Source: Aureibacillus halotolerans
GTDB taxonomy: Bacteria; Bacillota; Bacilli; Bacillales; DSM-28697
DNA length: 64,000 bases
Reading direction: 5' to 3'
Assembly (NCBI RefSeq): GCF_004363045.1
Contig: NZ_SNYJ01000001.1
Coordinates: 1-64,000 of the forward strand
A model generated the notes under the pieces. The model had not been told where the DNA came from, made no database searches, and worked only from the letters and a program-made list of their open reading frames with translations. The first letter of the stretch is position 1. Every line of letters begins with the position of its first letter. The translations under genes and the position numbers were made by a program. Positions 7,135 to 16,156 of this stretch are shown here, in pieces.

Positions 7135-8859
7135 TTGTTTTCCAAAAAAGATACAGGAACTGCAACGAAAGACTTGCGTTCTAAGACCTCTCAAAGAGTA
7201 CAAAGTGAAATTGCTGCTTCCGTAGAGCCAGGCGCAACGACTTCATCAAAAAAACCCAAGATATGGATGATCGTTGCTGCTGTCGTCGTGGTGATTCTAG
7301 CAGTCTCTGCAATTGTTTTTGCCAACCAAAGCAAAGACAATCCGAAAAATGCTTTTTTCAAAGCTGAAAGTGCTGCTTTGCAAGAAATGAAAGACAGCTT
7401 TGATGAGTCGTCTGGCGAGGCATGGGATTTCCAAAATAGGCTGTTAGAAGAGCCTTCAAAATCAACGCTTGATATCTCGGCTTCCGTTAAAGGAACTGGA
7501 GAAATGGCAAACGACCCAACCTTCCAGATGCTTAAACCGATTCTTGACTCTTCTTCATTAAGCATTACATCAGGACAAAATTACGACACAGAAGAAATGT
7601 ACGCTATCCTAGATGTTATCGTAGGCGGAACTCCATTCCTAAGTGGTGAAGTATCGCAAACAACAGAGGCACTAGGCATTAAACTTCCACAGTTTTATCA
7701 AGACTATTTGTATGTTCCAAATGATCAGTTTGGCGATTTTGCCCGTCGCATTGACCCAGCATATGCTGGTCCAGATACGGTGAATTTAATGACGTATTTC
7801 GCGATGGACTATAAAGCACTTTTGCCTACTGAAGAAGAATGGGATCACCTCATGACGGCTTACGGCAAAGATTATTTTTACGAGAACATCTCCGAGGAAC
7901 AGTTTACAGCAGAGGATAATCAGCCGTTTGAACAAGGTGACGTTTCTATGGATCTCCGCAACATTACACTTCAGCTAGAACCTGAGGAAGTGCGTACTCT
8001 AATTGCTGGATACTTAGAAAAAATAAAGTCCGATGAGACCGTAAAGTCAATGGTTGAACGACAGGTAACTGCACTTAATGAATCGATGGCTCAACAAGCA
8101 CAGTTAGACCCTACGATGGCTGGTGCGACGATTAACATTGAAGAAATGCTCTCAAATTGGGAGACTTCTTTAGACGACGCCATTGCTGAAGTGAACGACA
8201 GAGAGCTTGTGTTGCCTTCACTTACGTATACAATTAAAGTCGATCAAGACAATAATATTATCGCTCGCAATGTAAACTTTGAAGGAGAAGGAACGATGAC
8301 AGTAGTCACGCAAGATGTTCCTACTGGTGATGATACAACATCCAAAGTATTCGACCTTCAAATTAAACCTGCAGATGAAGCATCCATTGGGCTACGTGCA
8401 GAAACCGATGTATCTAAAACAGAAGCAGGACAACAAGAAGTAACCAAGGTCCTCTTCAATGATGAAAGCACTGAGTATACGTTTGACATCAAAGCCATTT
8501 ATGGTGAAGGAGAAGAAGCCACAGACTCCTACACCTTGACATTTAACGACCCTAATACAAATACACCAATTATTGTCACTATGGATGTGGCATCGACGAT
8601 TGACAATGATGCGGGGACAGCTAATGACAAGATTGACCTCTCCCTTCAAGCAGATTCTATAGCCCCTGGCATGACATTTGGGTTAGATTTAGATTCTTCA
8701 ATCGAGATAACAGAAGACATCGGTCTGCCTGATCCTTCACAAGGAACGAACCTTGCAGAGTTGTCTGATCAAGAGCTACAGCAGCTTATGATGGAGTTAC
8801 AGACGAATGCGTCGACCTTCATGCAACAATTTATGGGCGGCTTTGGCGCAGGATTTTAA
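7135..8859 (+). CDS. Large membrane-anchored extracytoplasmic protein of unknown function, exporter-linked
   Basis: Not confidently recognised; it resembles DUF6583-type proteins in layout. About 574 residues: a polar, Lys/Thr/Ser-rich cytoplasmic N-terminus of about 45 residues, one membrane segment (IWMIVAAVVVVILAVSAIVFA) and about 500 residues outside. The outside part is acidic, rich in D/E/T and beta-prone, with no cysteine or catalytic motif visible. It ends in a Q/M-rich stretch finishing GGFGAGF. The TTG start follows AAGGAG eight bases upstream. It is the first gene of a tightly packed operon with two ABC-2 permeases and an ATPase, so it is probably the accessory or substrate-presenting component of that exporter. 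That role is inference. Confidence 0.65.
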   Translation: MFSKKDTGTATKDLRSKTSQRVQSEIAASVEPGATTSSKKPKIWMIVAAVVVVILAVSAIVFANQSKDNPKNAFFKAESAALQEMKDSFDESSGEAWDFQNRLLEEPSKSTLDISASVKGTGEMANDPTFQMLKPILDSSSLSITSGQNYDTEEMYAILDVIVGGTPFLSGEVSQTTEALGIKLPQFYQDYLYVPNDQFGDFARRIDPAYAGPDTVNLMTYFAMDYKALLPTEEEWDHLMTAYGKDYFYENISEEQFTAEDNQPFEQGDVSMDLRNITLQLEPEEVRTLIAGYLEKIKSDETVKSMVERQVTALNESMAQQAQLDPTMAGATINIEEMLSNWETSLDDAIAEVNDRELVLPSLTYTIKVDQDNNIIARNVNFEGEGTMTVVTQDVPTGDDTTSKVFDLQIKPADEASIGLRAETDVSKTEAGQQEVTKVLFNDESTEYTFDIKAIYGEGEEATDSYTLTFNDPNTNTPIIVTMDVASTIDNDAGTANDKIDLSLQADSIAPGMTFGLDLDSSIEITEDIGLPDPSQGTNLAELSDQELQQLMMELQTNASTFMQQFMGGFGAGF

Positions 8860-8878
8860 GTGAGGTGACGTGAGACGA

Positions 8879-10069
8879 ATGAGACACTTCCTCTCTCTTC
8901 TATTATTGGATTTGTCTGCGCTCCGTTCACGACCTTTATCATGGGTGGCACTTTGCATAGTGCCACCCATGTTTTTTGCTGGAGCGTTCTATCTTTTAAC
9001 ACAGCAGTCCATGCAGTCGAACACTTTTCAAGTAGACGTGGCGATCGTTGATGAGGACCAGTCATTTGAAACGGGCATTGCCATTGATCAGTTAGTCCAA
9101 AGTGAAGAGTTAAATAAACTTATTCATGTCGTGGAAACCGATCGTATGAATGCACTAAACATGCTTGAAGACCAATCCGTTTCAGCTGTCATCCTCTTGC
9201 CGGAGGGATTTGGGGCAGATGTAACTTATGGAGTAAATACGCCAGCGGAGGTCATCGGACACCCCGCTATGCCTTTGGAAGCAGCTGTTGTTCGCTATGT
9301 CATGGAAGCAGCGGCAAAATATACAACAGCCACACAAAGTGCAATCAATACAATTGATGCCACTTTACGTGCAAATGATGCACCGCAAGCGACGATAAAA
9401 CAAGAGTTTCAAATCAATCTACTTACGTTCGGAGCGGCCGTCATTAATCGAAGTGATTGGTTTGAAGAAAAAACGATTACGTCTTTATTGCTCTCTGACC
9501 GTAATACCTATTACATACTTTCAGGTGTAACGCTCCTTTGGCTCATTTGGTCATTAGGAAGCACACTGCTCATCGGCGACCTTCATACAATCGCGGTGCA
9601 AAAACGTCTCCGTGCGTTAAATGCGTCTCTGTGGTTCGAGGCGTTTGCGAGAGCGGCCTCATTGCTATGTATCATGCTTGTTTTAATGACTGTGACCGTG
9701 GCTTTATTGCAACTCATCGAAGTCCAAATTTCATGGTCTACGGCAGCCCTTTGTGTCGTTGCGCTTAGTCTATGGTTTTTGCTTTGGCGTTCCGTGTTCT
9801 CCCCACTGTTGTACTTGCTTTTTTCTATCAGCTGGATTGTTGCCGCAGCATTGCTTGGAGGATTGATTGTTCCACAATCCTTTTTACCAGATGCTCTAGC
9901 TGCCTTCTCTCCTTTCATGGTGACCTCTCATATATTCACTGAACTGCAAAACGGTCTCTCTGATCAGCAAACACTTGCGCCTACTTTAATGTATTGGTGT
10001 GCCGGCTTGCTGGCAGCTTATTTAGTGACATTCACGAAATTGGCCAAACGACGGGAGGCGCGACAATGA
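8879..10069 (+). CDS. ABC-2 type exporter permease, subunit 1
   Basis: An integral membrane subunit of about 396 residues. One segment near the N-terminus (SWVALCIVPPMFFAGAFYLL) is followed by an extracytoplasmic domain of about 180 residues and then five closely spaced hydrophobic segments. This is the ABC2_membrane_3 layout of NatB/YfiM-like exporters. GAGGTGA upstream could serve either a GTG at 8870 or the ATG at 8879; the latter has more usual spacing. The end overlaps the start of the next permease by an ATGA, indicating translational coupling. The substrate is unknown. Confidence 0.75.
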   Translation: MRHFLSLLLLDLSALRSRPLSWVALCIVPPMFFAGAFYLLTQQSMQSNTFQVDVAIVDEDQSFETGIAIDQLVQSEELNKLIHVVETDRMNALNMLEDQSVSAVILLPEGFGADVTYGVNTPAEVIGHPAMPLEAAVVRYVMEAAAKYTTATQSAINTIDATLRANDAPQATIKQEFQINLLTFGAAVINRSDWFEEKTITSLLLSDRNTYYILSGVTLLWLIWSLGSTLLIGDLHTIAVQKRLRALNASLWFEAFARAASLLCIMLVLMTVTVALLQLIEVQISWSTAALCVVALSLWFLLWRSVFSPLLYLLFSISWIVAAALLGGLIVPQSFLPDALAAFSPFMVTSHIFTELQNGLSDQQTLAPTLMYWCAGLLAAYLVTFTKLAKRREARQ

Positions 10070-11190
10070 AAGCAATGATAAACGCTTTTTTCATTCGCCG
10101 TTTTTGGCTTGTGCTTTGTATTTTATTGGTACCCGTCGTTTGTTCAGTCCTATTCTCTCCACTGCTTAAAACAGCCGAATCTGAAGCAGCTATTCCTGTC
10201 GCTTGGGAAAGTGACGCTGATCAAAATAGCCATTTTGCCAGTCTACTTTTTCAAAGACTTGAACAAAATGATCGCCTTCGTCTCATCCCCTTGCAGGCTT
10301 CGACCACGATGGAGGAGCTGCTCATTTCACGACAAGTGGATGCTGGCATTCGACTCCCCGCGAATTTTGATGCTCTGTTGAGTGCTGGCGACACCGATGG
10401 ATTGATTTCATTAATTACATCACCCGCGACGTTGACTGACGGCCTTCTCCGCGAACTCATCGGCGGGGAGCTTGCACGAATGATTTTCGCTGTAAAGGCT
10501 GCAGATCGGGTATCTTGGCTATTAACAGATGAGGACACAATAGACGCACAACAAACAGACCTCTGGAAATCTGCCTTTGCTGATGTTCAGTCCCAATGGG
10601 AACCAAATCCATTAATGACAATTAACTTTCAATATTTGAACATGGGTGGCGCTGAGAATAGCGAAGAAAACATGGGTTTGCTGACCCCGTATAAAGGATT
10701 TTGGATGCTATTCAGCTGGTTCACTTGTGCCTTTGCTGTGAGTTGGGTAGTCACTGAGCGGCATTTACTACAAAGAATGCGTACAACTTTGTACGGTCCC
10801 ACACGGTACATGCATAAACGAGTAGGTGTTTTGCTTATACTGCAAAGCGCAAATGGGCTTGCAGGTGGGTATCTTATCCATTGGAAAGGGGAGTCCTTCA
10901 CCCTATTGGAGTCCATTCTATCGTCCATCGCTTTTATCTGTGCTGCCTTATTTGTTATTTTATTTTTTGCCTTGTGGCAAAAAAATATCGGAAGCTTTTG
11001 GCTGATTGTCACATCACTCGCCTGTTTACATTTCATGTTAGGCGGAACGCTTTTTCCAACACCAATTGATCACGTTGTTGACACGCTCAATCTTCATTCA
11101 ATCACCTACATATCGAGCTTGCTATGGATGAGCGTCGCCTTTGCCTTTTTCTTATTAATGGAATGGAAAGTGAGGTCGACCTTCACATGA
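10066..11190 (+). CDS. ABC-2 type exporter permease, subunit 2
   Basis: A 374-residue paralogue-like partner of the preceding permease with the same architecture. The first membrane segment is at about 8-30 (RRFWLVLCILLVPVVCSVLF), followed by an outside domain to about 220 and a C-terminal cluster of hydrophobic segments. The ATG was chosen because GGGAGG lies seven bases upstream and because it overlaps the previous stop as ATGA. Its own stop overlaps the ATPase start in the same way. Two different permeases with one ATPase suggest a heterodimeric transmembrane exporter such as those for antimicrobial compounds or ions. Confidence 0.75.
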   Translation: MKAMINAFFIRRFWLVLCILLVPVVCSVLFSPLLKTAESEAAIPVAWESDADQNSHFASLLFQRLEQNDRLRLIPLQASTTMEELLISRQVDAGIRLPANFDALLSAGDTDGLISLITSPATLTDGLLRELIGGELARMIFAVKAADRVSWLLTDEDTIDAQQTDLWKSAFADVQSQWEPNPLMTINFQYLNMGGAENSEENMGLLTPYKGFWMLFSWFTCAFAVSWVVTERHLLQRMRTTLYGPTRYMHKRVGVLLILQSANGLAGGYLIHWKGESFTLLESILSSIAFICAALFVILFFALWQKNIGSFWLIVTSLACLHFMLGGTLFPTPIDHVVDTLNLHSITYISSLLWMSVAFAFFLLMEWKVRSTFT

Positions 11191-11906
11191 TTGACGTCCA
11201 CGATGTAAAATGTACAATAGGCGTTAAAAAGGCCAATCTTACCGTTGGGACGGGGGAAGTATTTGGTTTATTAGGACCTAATGGAGCAGGAAAATCTACG
11301 CTACTCTCTGTTCTAGCCACATTACATAAACCGACCCAGGGGCGTGTTACCGTCCAAGGTGTTGATCTCATAAAGCAGCCGAAGCTTGTCAGGCCAATGA
11401 TTGGGTATGTGCCACAGGATATTGCTCTCTGGGAACACTTAACAGTAAAAGAAAATGTTCGTTTATGGATGGGCTTAGCAAAAAGCAAACGAGACAAAAC
11501 CTCATTGCTCGGGCTTTATGAAGAGCTTGGTCTTTCGGGTCTTTTGCATAAGAAAGTTCGTCATCTTTCTGGCGGTATGAAACGCAAGCTAAACCTCCTA
11601 GTAGCCTTACTCCATGATCCATCAGTGCTGCTGCTTGACGAGCCGACGGTAGGCATTGATCTTCCTGCAAAGCATGACATCAATGAATGGATAACTAAGC
11701 GAGCAAAGGAAGGCATGACTGTCTTGTACACCACACATGATATGCATGAGATCTTGACGGTCTGTACAAGGTTTGCGATGATGAGCCATGGAGAAATTAC
11801 GTTTACGGGCACTCACGAGGAAGCATTCAATCTTGCCAATAGCCAGAGCGCGAAAATTGAAACATACGAAGAAGCCATTTTTCATTTGATGAGACAATCC
11901 TCATAG
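11187..11906 (+). CDS. ABC exporter ATP-binding protein
   Basis: A 239-residue ATPase that powers the two preceding permeases. It shows Walker A GPNGAGKST, Q-loop in YVPQDIALWE, signature LSGGMKRKL, Walker B SVLLLDEPT and switch His in LYTTHDMHE. Lack of any fused membrane domain and the GMKRKL signature are typical of DrrA/NatA-type exporters. The ATG overlaps the previous stop and has GAGGT about ten bases upstream. It ends the operon. Downstream is a HAD gene with its own strong ribosome site after a 44-base gap. Confidence 0.85.
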   Translation: MIDVHDVKCTIGVKKANLTVGTGEVFGLLGPNGAGKSTLLSVLATLHKPTQGRVTVQGVDLIKQPKLVRPMIGYVPQDIALWEHLTVKENVRLWMGLAKSKRDKTSLLGLYEELGLSGLLHKKVRHLSGGMKRKLNLLVALLHDPSVLLLDEPTVGIDLPAKHDINEWITKRAKEGMTVLYTTHDMHEILTVCTRFAMMSHGEITFTGTHEEAFNLANSQSAKIETYEEAIFHLMRQSS

Positions 11907-11950
11907 CACTACATTCCGCCCGAATCAAATGAATATAAAGGAGCCTATTT

Positions 11951-12670
11951 ATGAGCTACGTCGCTTTATTCGATATTGATGACACATTGTATGACCAAAT
12001 GCAGCCATTTACAAGAGCTGTGAATGATTGTGCACCAGAGATTTTGCAAGCAACAGAAGCACAGCATTATTTTAAACGCGTCCGTTTTTTCTCAGATCAT
12101 TTATGGGATTCTTACACGTCAGGGGACATGTCCATTGAAACCCATCGTGACATCCGTCTTATCGCACCGGCTGTGGAATTGGGTATCGACATGACCATTC
12201 AACAAGCACGGTCCCTTCAAGAAAGGTATGCGCACTATCAACAGCAGCTCATTCCCTTTGAAGGTTTAGTCGATCTATGGGACTCTCTCGAAGCAGACGG
12301 ATGGACAATCGGTATCCTTTCAAATGGCCCGAGCGAACATCAACGAAACAAACTGAAGGCACTTGGGCTTGCAGAACGAGTACAGCCTCAGTATGTGCTC
12401 GTCTCAGATGATATCGGGATCGCCAAGCCTGACAAACGGCTTTTCAACCACTACTTACAGACACATGATCTTCCCCCTGAAAAAACCGTTTATGTTGGCG
12501 ATCATTGGGAAAACGACATTGTTGGAGCAACTAGTGCATCTATCCCAGTGATATGGTTCAATCACAGAAAAAAAGCTGTAGCCGGTGATTATCCAGTGTT
12601 GGCTGAAACGTACAACGTTCAAGAATGGCTGCCTCTGTTTCAACAGCATATGGCCAAACATTCATCTTAA
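11951..12670 (+). CDS. HAD-superfamily hydrolase (YjjG/YfnB-like phosphatase)
   Basis: A cytosolic phosphohydrolase of 239 residues. Motif I FDIDDTLYD carries the nucleophile and acid-base Asp pair, motif II is the serine in GILSNGPSEH, and motif III/IV is the lysine in GIAKPDKRLF with VGDHWENDIVGA. The helical cap between motifs I and II places it in the YjjG/nucleotidase-like subgroup, but the substrate is unknown. AAAGGAG lies seven bases before the ATG. A strong terminator follows, so it is monocistronic or the last gene of the exporter transcript. Confidence 0.8.
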   Translation: MSYVALFDIDDTLYDQMQPFTRAVNDCAPEILQATEAQHYFKRVRFFSDHLWDSYTSGDMSIETHRDIRLIAPAVELGIDMTIQQARSLQERYAHYQQQLIPFEGLVDLWDSLEADGWTIGILSNGPSEHQRNKLKALGLAERVQPQYVLVSDDIGIAKPDKRLFNHYLQTHDLPPEKTVYVGDHWENDIVGATSASIPVIWFNHRKKAVAGDYPVLAETYNVQEWLPLFQQHMAKHSS

Positions 12671-12726
12671 TAAATAAAAGACAGTCATTTACGTTTTTTC
12701 AAATGTAAATGACTGTCTTTTATTTA
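12671..12726. terminator. Strong bidirectional intrinsic terminator
   Basis: A perfect stem of about 20 bp, AAATAAAAGACAGTCATT pairing with its complement around a T-rich loop, directly after the HAD gene stop. T-runs flank it on both strands. Confidence 0.85.
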
Positions 12727-12905
12727 TGTCACCTATACCTTACTAGGCGTTATGCCTCTTTTGCTCTAGAGAAACAAGCCATTTTACGTTTCCATCTACA
12801 AAGATATGAAGAACTACTGAATGTGCGTAACATGCTCCGTGTCGATATGATGACTAGTAACCGCGGAATACCTGGTTGCATATGCTACCGCCTGGAGCTT
12901 CTATT

Positions 12906-13418
12906 GTGAATCATCAAAAAGATGAACAAACATTTGAATGTGTATTAGAAAAGTACACCCCACTGATACGGAATGGTTTAGCGAAACTGCATATTCATCA
13001 CCATGCTGATCGTGATGAGTTTTTTCAAATCGGTAGGCTTGCCCTATGGGAGGCCTGGCAGCATCACAAAATACCCGACCACACGTTCCCAGCCTATGCA
13101 AAACAGGTTGTACAAGGGCGGATGCTGGACGAATTACGAAGACGATCAAAGTATAAACGTATTGTGGAAACAGTCAAAAACGATCCCTTGCAAATCCATG
13201 TGCTACACGAACGTCCTTGCCAGCGAAGCACATTCGAGAAGTTGTTATCTGATCTTTCCCCCTCTGAAAAATGCTGGGCAATGTCTGCTTTATGGGAGGG
13301 GTTGACGACCAGGGAAATCGCTGAACAAAATGATGTTTCCATGGACGCGGTTAAAAAATGGCGTCAGCGTGCAAGACAAAAGTTACAAGTTTCTTTAAGC
13401 TTTGACGACCTCTTCTAA
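12906..13418 (+). CDS. Small sigma-70 family factor, ComX/SigH-like
   Basis: An alternative sigma-like factor of about 170 residues with regions 2 and 4 only. Region 2 is visible in DEFFQIGRLALWEAWQ followed by FPAYAKQVVQGRMLDELRRRSKYKR (about 37-85). Region 4 is a helix-turn-helix, LTTREIAEQNDVSMDAVKKWRQRARQKL (about 133-160). The layout resembles the competence sigma ComX/SigH-type factors of Firmicutes. No anti-sigma gene is adjacent, unlike typical ECF sigma operons. The GTG at 12906 follows CTGGAGC by seven bases. Its 3' end overlaps the convergent sirtuin gene by 24 bases. Confidence 0.75.
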   Translation: MNHQKDEQTFECVLEKYTPLIRNGLAKLHIHHHADRDEFFQIGRLALWEAWQHHKIPDHTFPAYAKQVVQGRMLDELRRRSKYKRIVETVKNDPLQIHVLHERPCQRSTFEKLLSDLSPSEKCWAMSALWEGLTTREIAEQNDVSMDAVKKWRQRARQKLQVSLSFDDLF

Positions 13419-14159
13419 ACAGCGGTCTACCGCTAGAAGACAGTCTTTAATACGCATGTCCCTGATGACTAAATCCGCAGAGGAATCCACAGGTGTAGGC
13501 TCTTCATTCACAATAATGAGCTTCGCTTCACGTTCCTTAGCGATCAGAGGCAAGGTACTTGCGGGGGTCACTTGCAAGGACGTCCCGAGCACAATCATTA
13601 CGTCTGCTTTTCGACTCCAATCGTGTGCTGTACGTATCGCTTTATCGGGTAGCATTTCACCGAACAAAACAATGTTCGGTCGAATAGGACCACCACAATC
13701 ACAGATAGGAAACTCTTGGAGAAAGTCCTCTATTTCATAAGGGCAATGACAGTCATAGCAGTACATTTTCGTTAACGTACCGTGGAGCTGCGCAAGGGAG
13801 CGCGAACCTGCACGATAATGAAAACCATCCACATTTTGTGTAATGATCCCCTTGATCAAACCTTCAGTCTCCCACTTCGCCAGCACATAGTGACCCTCAT
13901 GAGGCGATGACTGAAGGACTTCTTTTGCACGCATCTGATAAAAATCCTCAAAGGCTTTACGGTTGTTTAAAAATGTATCAATGCTGGACAGCTTAGTTGG
14001 ATTCACATTTGTGCTCCATCGACCATGAGATGAACGAAAATCAGGGAGACCACTTTCTGTTGACATTCCTGCGCCAGTAAGGACCACGCAATGCTTTGCG
14101 TTTGCCATCCACCTTGCCACTTGTTCTATGTTTGAATCAATTGATCGAGCTTGCTTCAC
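13395..14159 (-). CDS. cobB: NAD-dependent protein deacylase, sirtuin
   Basis: Removes acetyl or acyl groups from lysines using NAD+. The 254 residues carry GAGMSTESGLPDFRS (NAD binding), TQNVDGFH (catalytic His in QLHG follows), a structural zinc site formed by C-x2-C (YCYDCHCPYE) and C-x-C (ICDCGG), and GTSLQVTPAS in the Rossmann core. The start GTG has AAGGGGTG upstream. The gene is convergent with, and overlaps by 24 bases, the sigma-factor gene. Naming it cobB/srtN is by family only; the Bacillus orthologue is usually called srtN. Confidence 0.9.
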   Translation of the reverse strand: MKQARSIDSNIEQVARWMANAKHCVVLTGAGMSTESGLPDFRSSHGRWSTNVNPTKLSSIDTFLNNRKAFEDFYQMRAKEVLQSSPHEGHYVLAKWETEGLIKGIITQNVDGFHYRAGSRSLAQLHGTLTKMYCYDCHCPYEIEDFLQEFPICDCGGPIRPNIVLFGEMLPDKAIRTAHDWSRKADVMIVLGTSLQVTPASTLPLIAKEREAKLIIVNEEPTPVDSSADLVIRDMRIKDCLLAVDRCLEEVVKA

Positions 14160-14533
14160 TTCGGGGGCACCCCTTTTTTTACTTTAAATCCATCGGTGAA
14201 TTGTACCACGAGTACTACTATGTTTTCATCCTTTTTTACTAATTGCGAGAAATTTTGATAAAAATGCCTACAGAGAAAATGAGGCACTGTGCATGTGTTA
14301 GAAATTCGCCTCAAGCCTTTGTGTTAAAATAACTTGCTCGCGGAAAGAGCTGTCCTTGAGCAAGCGAAATGCTTCCATGTGTAAAAAAGCCTTTGTCTCC
14401 TGCGCTATTGTGCAACAGCCCCCTGATTGGCTTTTCCTTCTCTTCTTCTATTGTATGCCTGTTCACGAAAATAAAGTCGGTGTTTGTACTGGTTATTGAA
14501 AAACGGGCAAACGTCAGGCTGTTGAGAAACGCT
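14160..14533. other. Intergenic region, no gene seen
   Basis: No credible coding sequence. A short hairpin CTTGCTC...GAGCAAG lies near 14333-14366. AT-rich sequence at 14170-14300 would hold the sirtuin promoter, but no clear -35/-10 pair was found. Confidence 0.5.
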
Positions 14534-14822
14534 CGCTTTCTTTGTTGCTTCGCCTTGTCCGGTGCTCATTGCCTGATGGCAACTCCGCGCCTCCCAAGAC
14601 TTTGCGCCTCGAAAGACAAGCGTTTTCAATCAGCCTGAACGACTGGTGACTCTCCCTCGCTTTCTTTGTTGCTTCGCCTTGTCCGGTGCTCATTGCCTGA
14701 TGGCAACTCCGCGCCTCCCAAGACTTTGCGCTTCGAAAGACAAGCGTTTTCAATCAGCCTGAACGACTGGTGACTCTCCCTCGCTTTCTTTGGTGCTTCG
14801 CCGTGTCCAGTGCTCATTGCCC
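14534..14822. repeat. 124-bp tandem repeat, 2.3 copies
   Basis: Units begin at 14534, 14658 and 14782 (CGCTTTCTTTG...), spaced exactly 124 bases. The first two are almost identical; the third is truncated after about 40 bases and is more diverged. A diverged inverted relative occurs at 43524-43600. Because 124 is not a multiple of three, the overlapping minus-strand frames (MKTLVFR...) recur in different frames and are unlikely to be coding. Confidence 0.85.
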
Positions 14823-14920
14823 CCCTGCGCTTCGAGTCGATGTTGCTTTTGCCCTTGGGTGTAAGCAAAATGAAAAGCCACTTGCGTATAGCCAAGCGAC
14901 TTTTCGTCTTGAAAGCATCT
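14823..14920. repeat. Diverged copy of the TCGATGTTG repeat family
   Basis: CTTCGAGTCGATGTTGCTTT followed by CCCTTGGGTGTAAGC and, after a short insertion, CGTATAGCC matches in order the last 57-bp unit and its flank at 40730-40790. It sits directly after the 124-bp tandem repeat, so two repeat families are juxtaposed. Confidence 0.5.
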
Positions 14921-14973
14921 GTCATTCCATGATTAAACGAGACCAATGAAAAGATAAAGCTCTCAAATTAATG

Positions 14974-15810
14974 CTACTCAAATATGCGTTGCATTGCAGA
15001 CACATGGTGCTTTAGCAATAGCTTTGGATACAACTTTGTCGGAGGAAGCTCGACACTGATCCAACCGCTAAACTTTTCCCACTTTAAGGACGCTGCTACA
15101 CGATCCCACGCGATATCCCCTGTCAATAAAGGCAGAGTCGGACCAGCTGCCGCCGTATAATCCTTTACATGAACTCCAACAATTCGATGCTCTAGCACAT
15201 CAATCCATTGCTCAGGAAATCCATTTTGGCGAACGTTCCCAATATCTAAATACATGCCCACATTCTCTGAACCAATGTGATCAATGTAAGACACCCATTC
15301 TAGCGGACTAAGAAGAAAACGATTCGGCACATTTTCCACACCAATGGTCACGCCCGCTGAAGTAGCGTAAGTTCCGAGTTCTTGGAGGGCTTCTATTGAA
15401 CGGTCGTAGACGACATCGTATGACGTCGTTTCATCAACAATACCTGGAACGACGAGGACAGTATCACTACCAAGTTCATACGCGGCATCAATCATTCGTC
15501 GTACCCGTTGTTTCGCTAAATTCCTCTCCTGTTCATCATTAGAACTTAATGTACTATTCCATAAGAGTGTTGTTGAAATTCCTGAAATACGAACTTCACT
15601 CTCTTCCGCAACACGTTTCAGCGTTTCTAAATCTCCTGGAGAAAACGTTTCTGGAAGAAAGGCTTTTTCATCCTCTTCTAAATTCAGCTCAATTCCATCG
15701 TAACCATAGCTTTTCAAGAGACGGACCGTATCAGAAAATGAGACATGTGCTGGTAAGCTTGAGGCGTTAATTCCGAATTTCATATTATTTAGCTGCAAAA
15801 CTGCAGCCAT
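14974..15810 (-). CDS. Sugar phosphate isomerase/epimerase-like TIM-barrel protein
   Basis: An AP-endonuclease-2-type (xylose-isomerase-like) TIM barrel of 270-278 residues. Visible pattern elements are KFGINASSLP at strand 1, YGYDGIELNLEEDE at strand 2, GVTIGVENVPN, VGMYLDIGNVRQNG and GVHVKDYT with a late WISVELPP. The E, D, H and E residues of these strands form the usual divalent-metal site. It probably isomerises or epimerises a ketose-type substrate, but the substrate is unknown. AAAGGAGTGA immediately precedes the first ATG; a second ATG nine codons in would give a more typical barrel N-terminus. It stands alone between repeats and a non-coding stretch. Confidence 0.75.
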   Translation of the reverse strand: MAAVLQLNNMKFGINASSLPAHVSFSDTVRLLKSYGYDGIELNLEEDEKAFLPETFSPGDLETLKRVAEESEVRISGISTTLLWNSTLSSNDEQERNLAKQRVRRMIDAAYELGSDTVLVVPGIVDETTSYDVVYDRSIEALQELGTYATSAGVTIGVENVPNRFLLSPLEWVSYIDHIGSENVGMYLDIGNVRQNGFPEQWIDVLEHRIVGVHVKDYTAAAGPTLPLLTGDIAWDRVAASLKWEKFSGWISVELPPTKLYPKLLLKHHVSAMQRIFE

Positions 15811-16156
15811 TCACTCCTTTCGTTTCTTTCATTTTCGCTACAGTCTCTTTTTCGACAATATCACTCGTCGTTCCTTGTCTCAATGTGCTCACCTGACAAT
15901 TTAGTTGCTTACTTGGAGGAATTGAAGGCAAAAAGGTTGTGTGCTACGCAAATATTCGTTACGATGATAGTATGTAGCAAAAATGTAAATTTTCTCTACA
16001 ATGTTTTTGTATACCTCTTTATTCCTTATTTATCGTCCCTTATGACTCTGTCAGCGTCAAAACATGTAGACAGCTTTCTTACACGCTCATCGAAGGATAT
16101 GTTTAAGGACGTCACAACTGATTTGAATACTTTACGGGGAAATGAGGCTTGGTAAA
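15811..16156. other. Intergenic region, no gene seen
   Basis: A frame of about 90 codons exists here but lacks a ribosome site and shows no protein-like features. No hairpin or promoter was convincing. It presumably contains divergent promoters for the isomerase and YolD-like genes. Confidence 0.45.

Noticed and set aside
14405-14946. Overlapping minus-strand frames beginning MKTLVFR
   Set aside because: They are copies of one frame generated by the 124-bp tandem repeat, shifted between frames, with no ribosome site.
15883-16155. 90-codon frame between the isomerase and YolD-like genes
   Set aside because: No ribosome site, odd composition and no domain.
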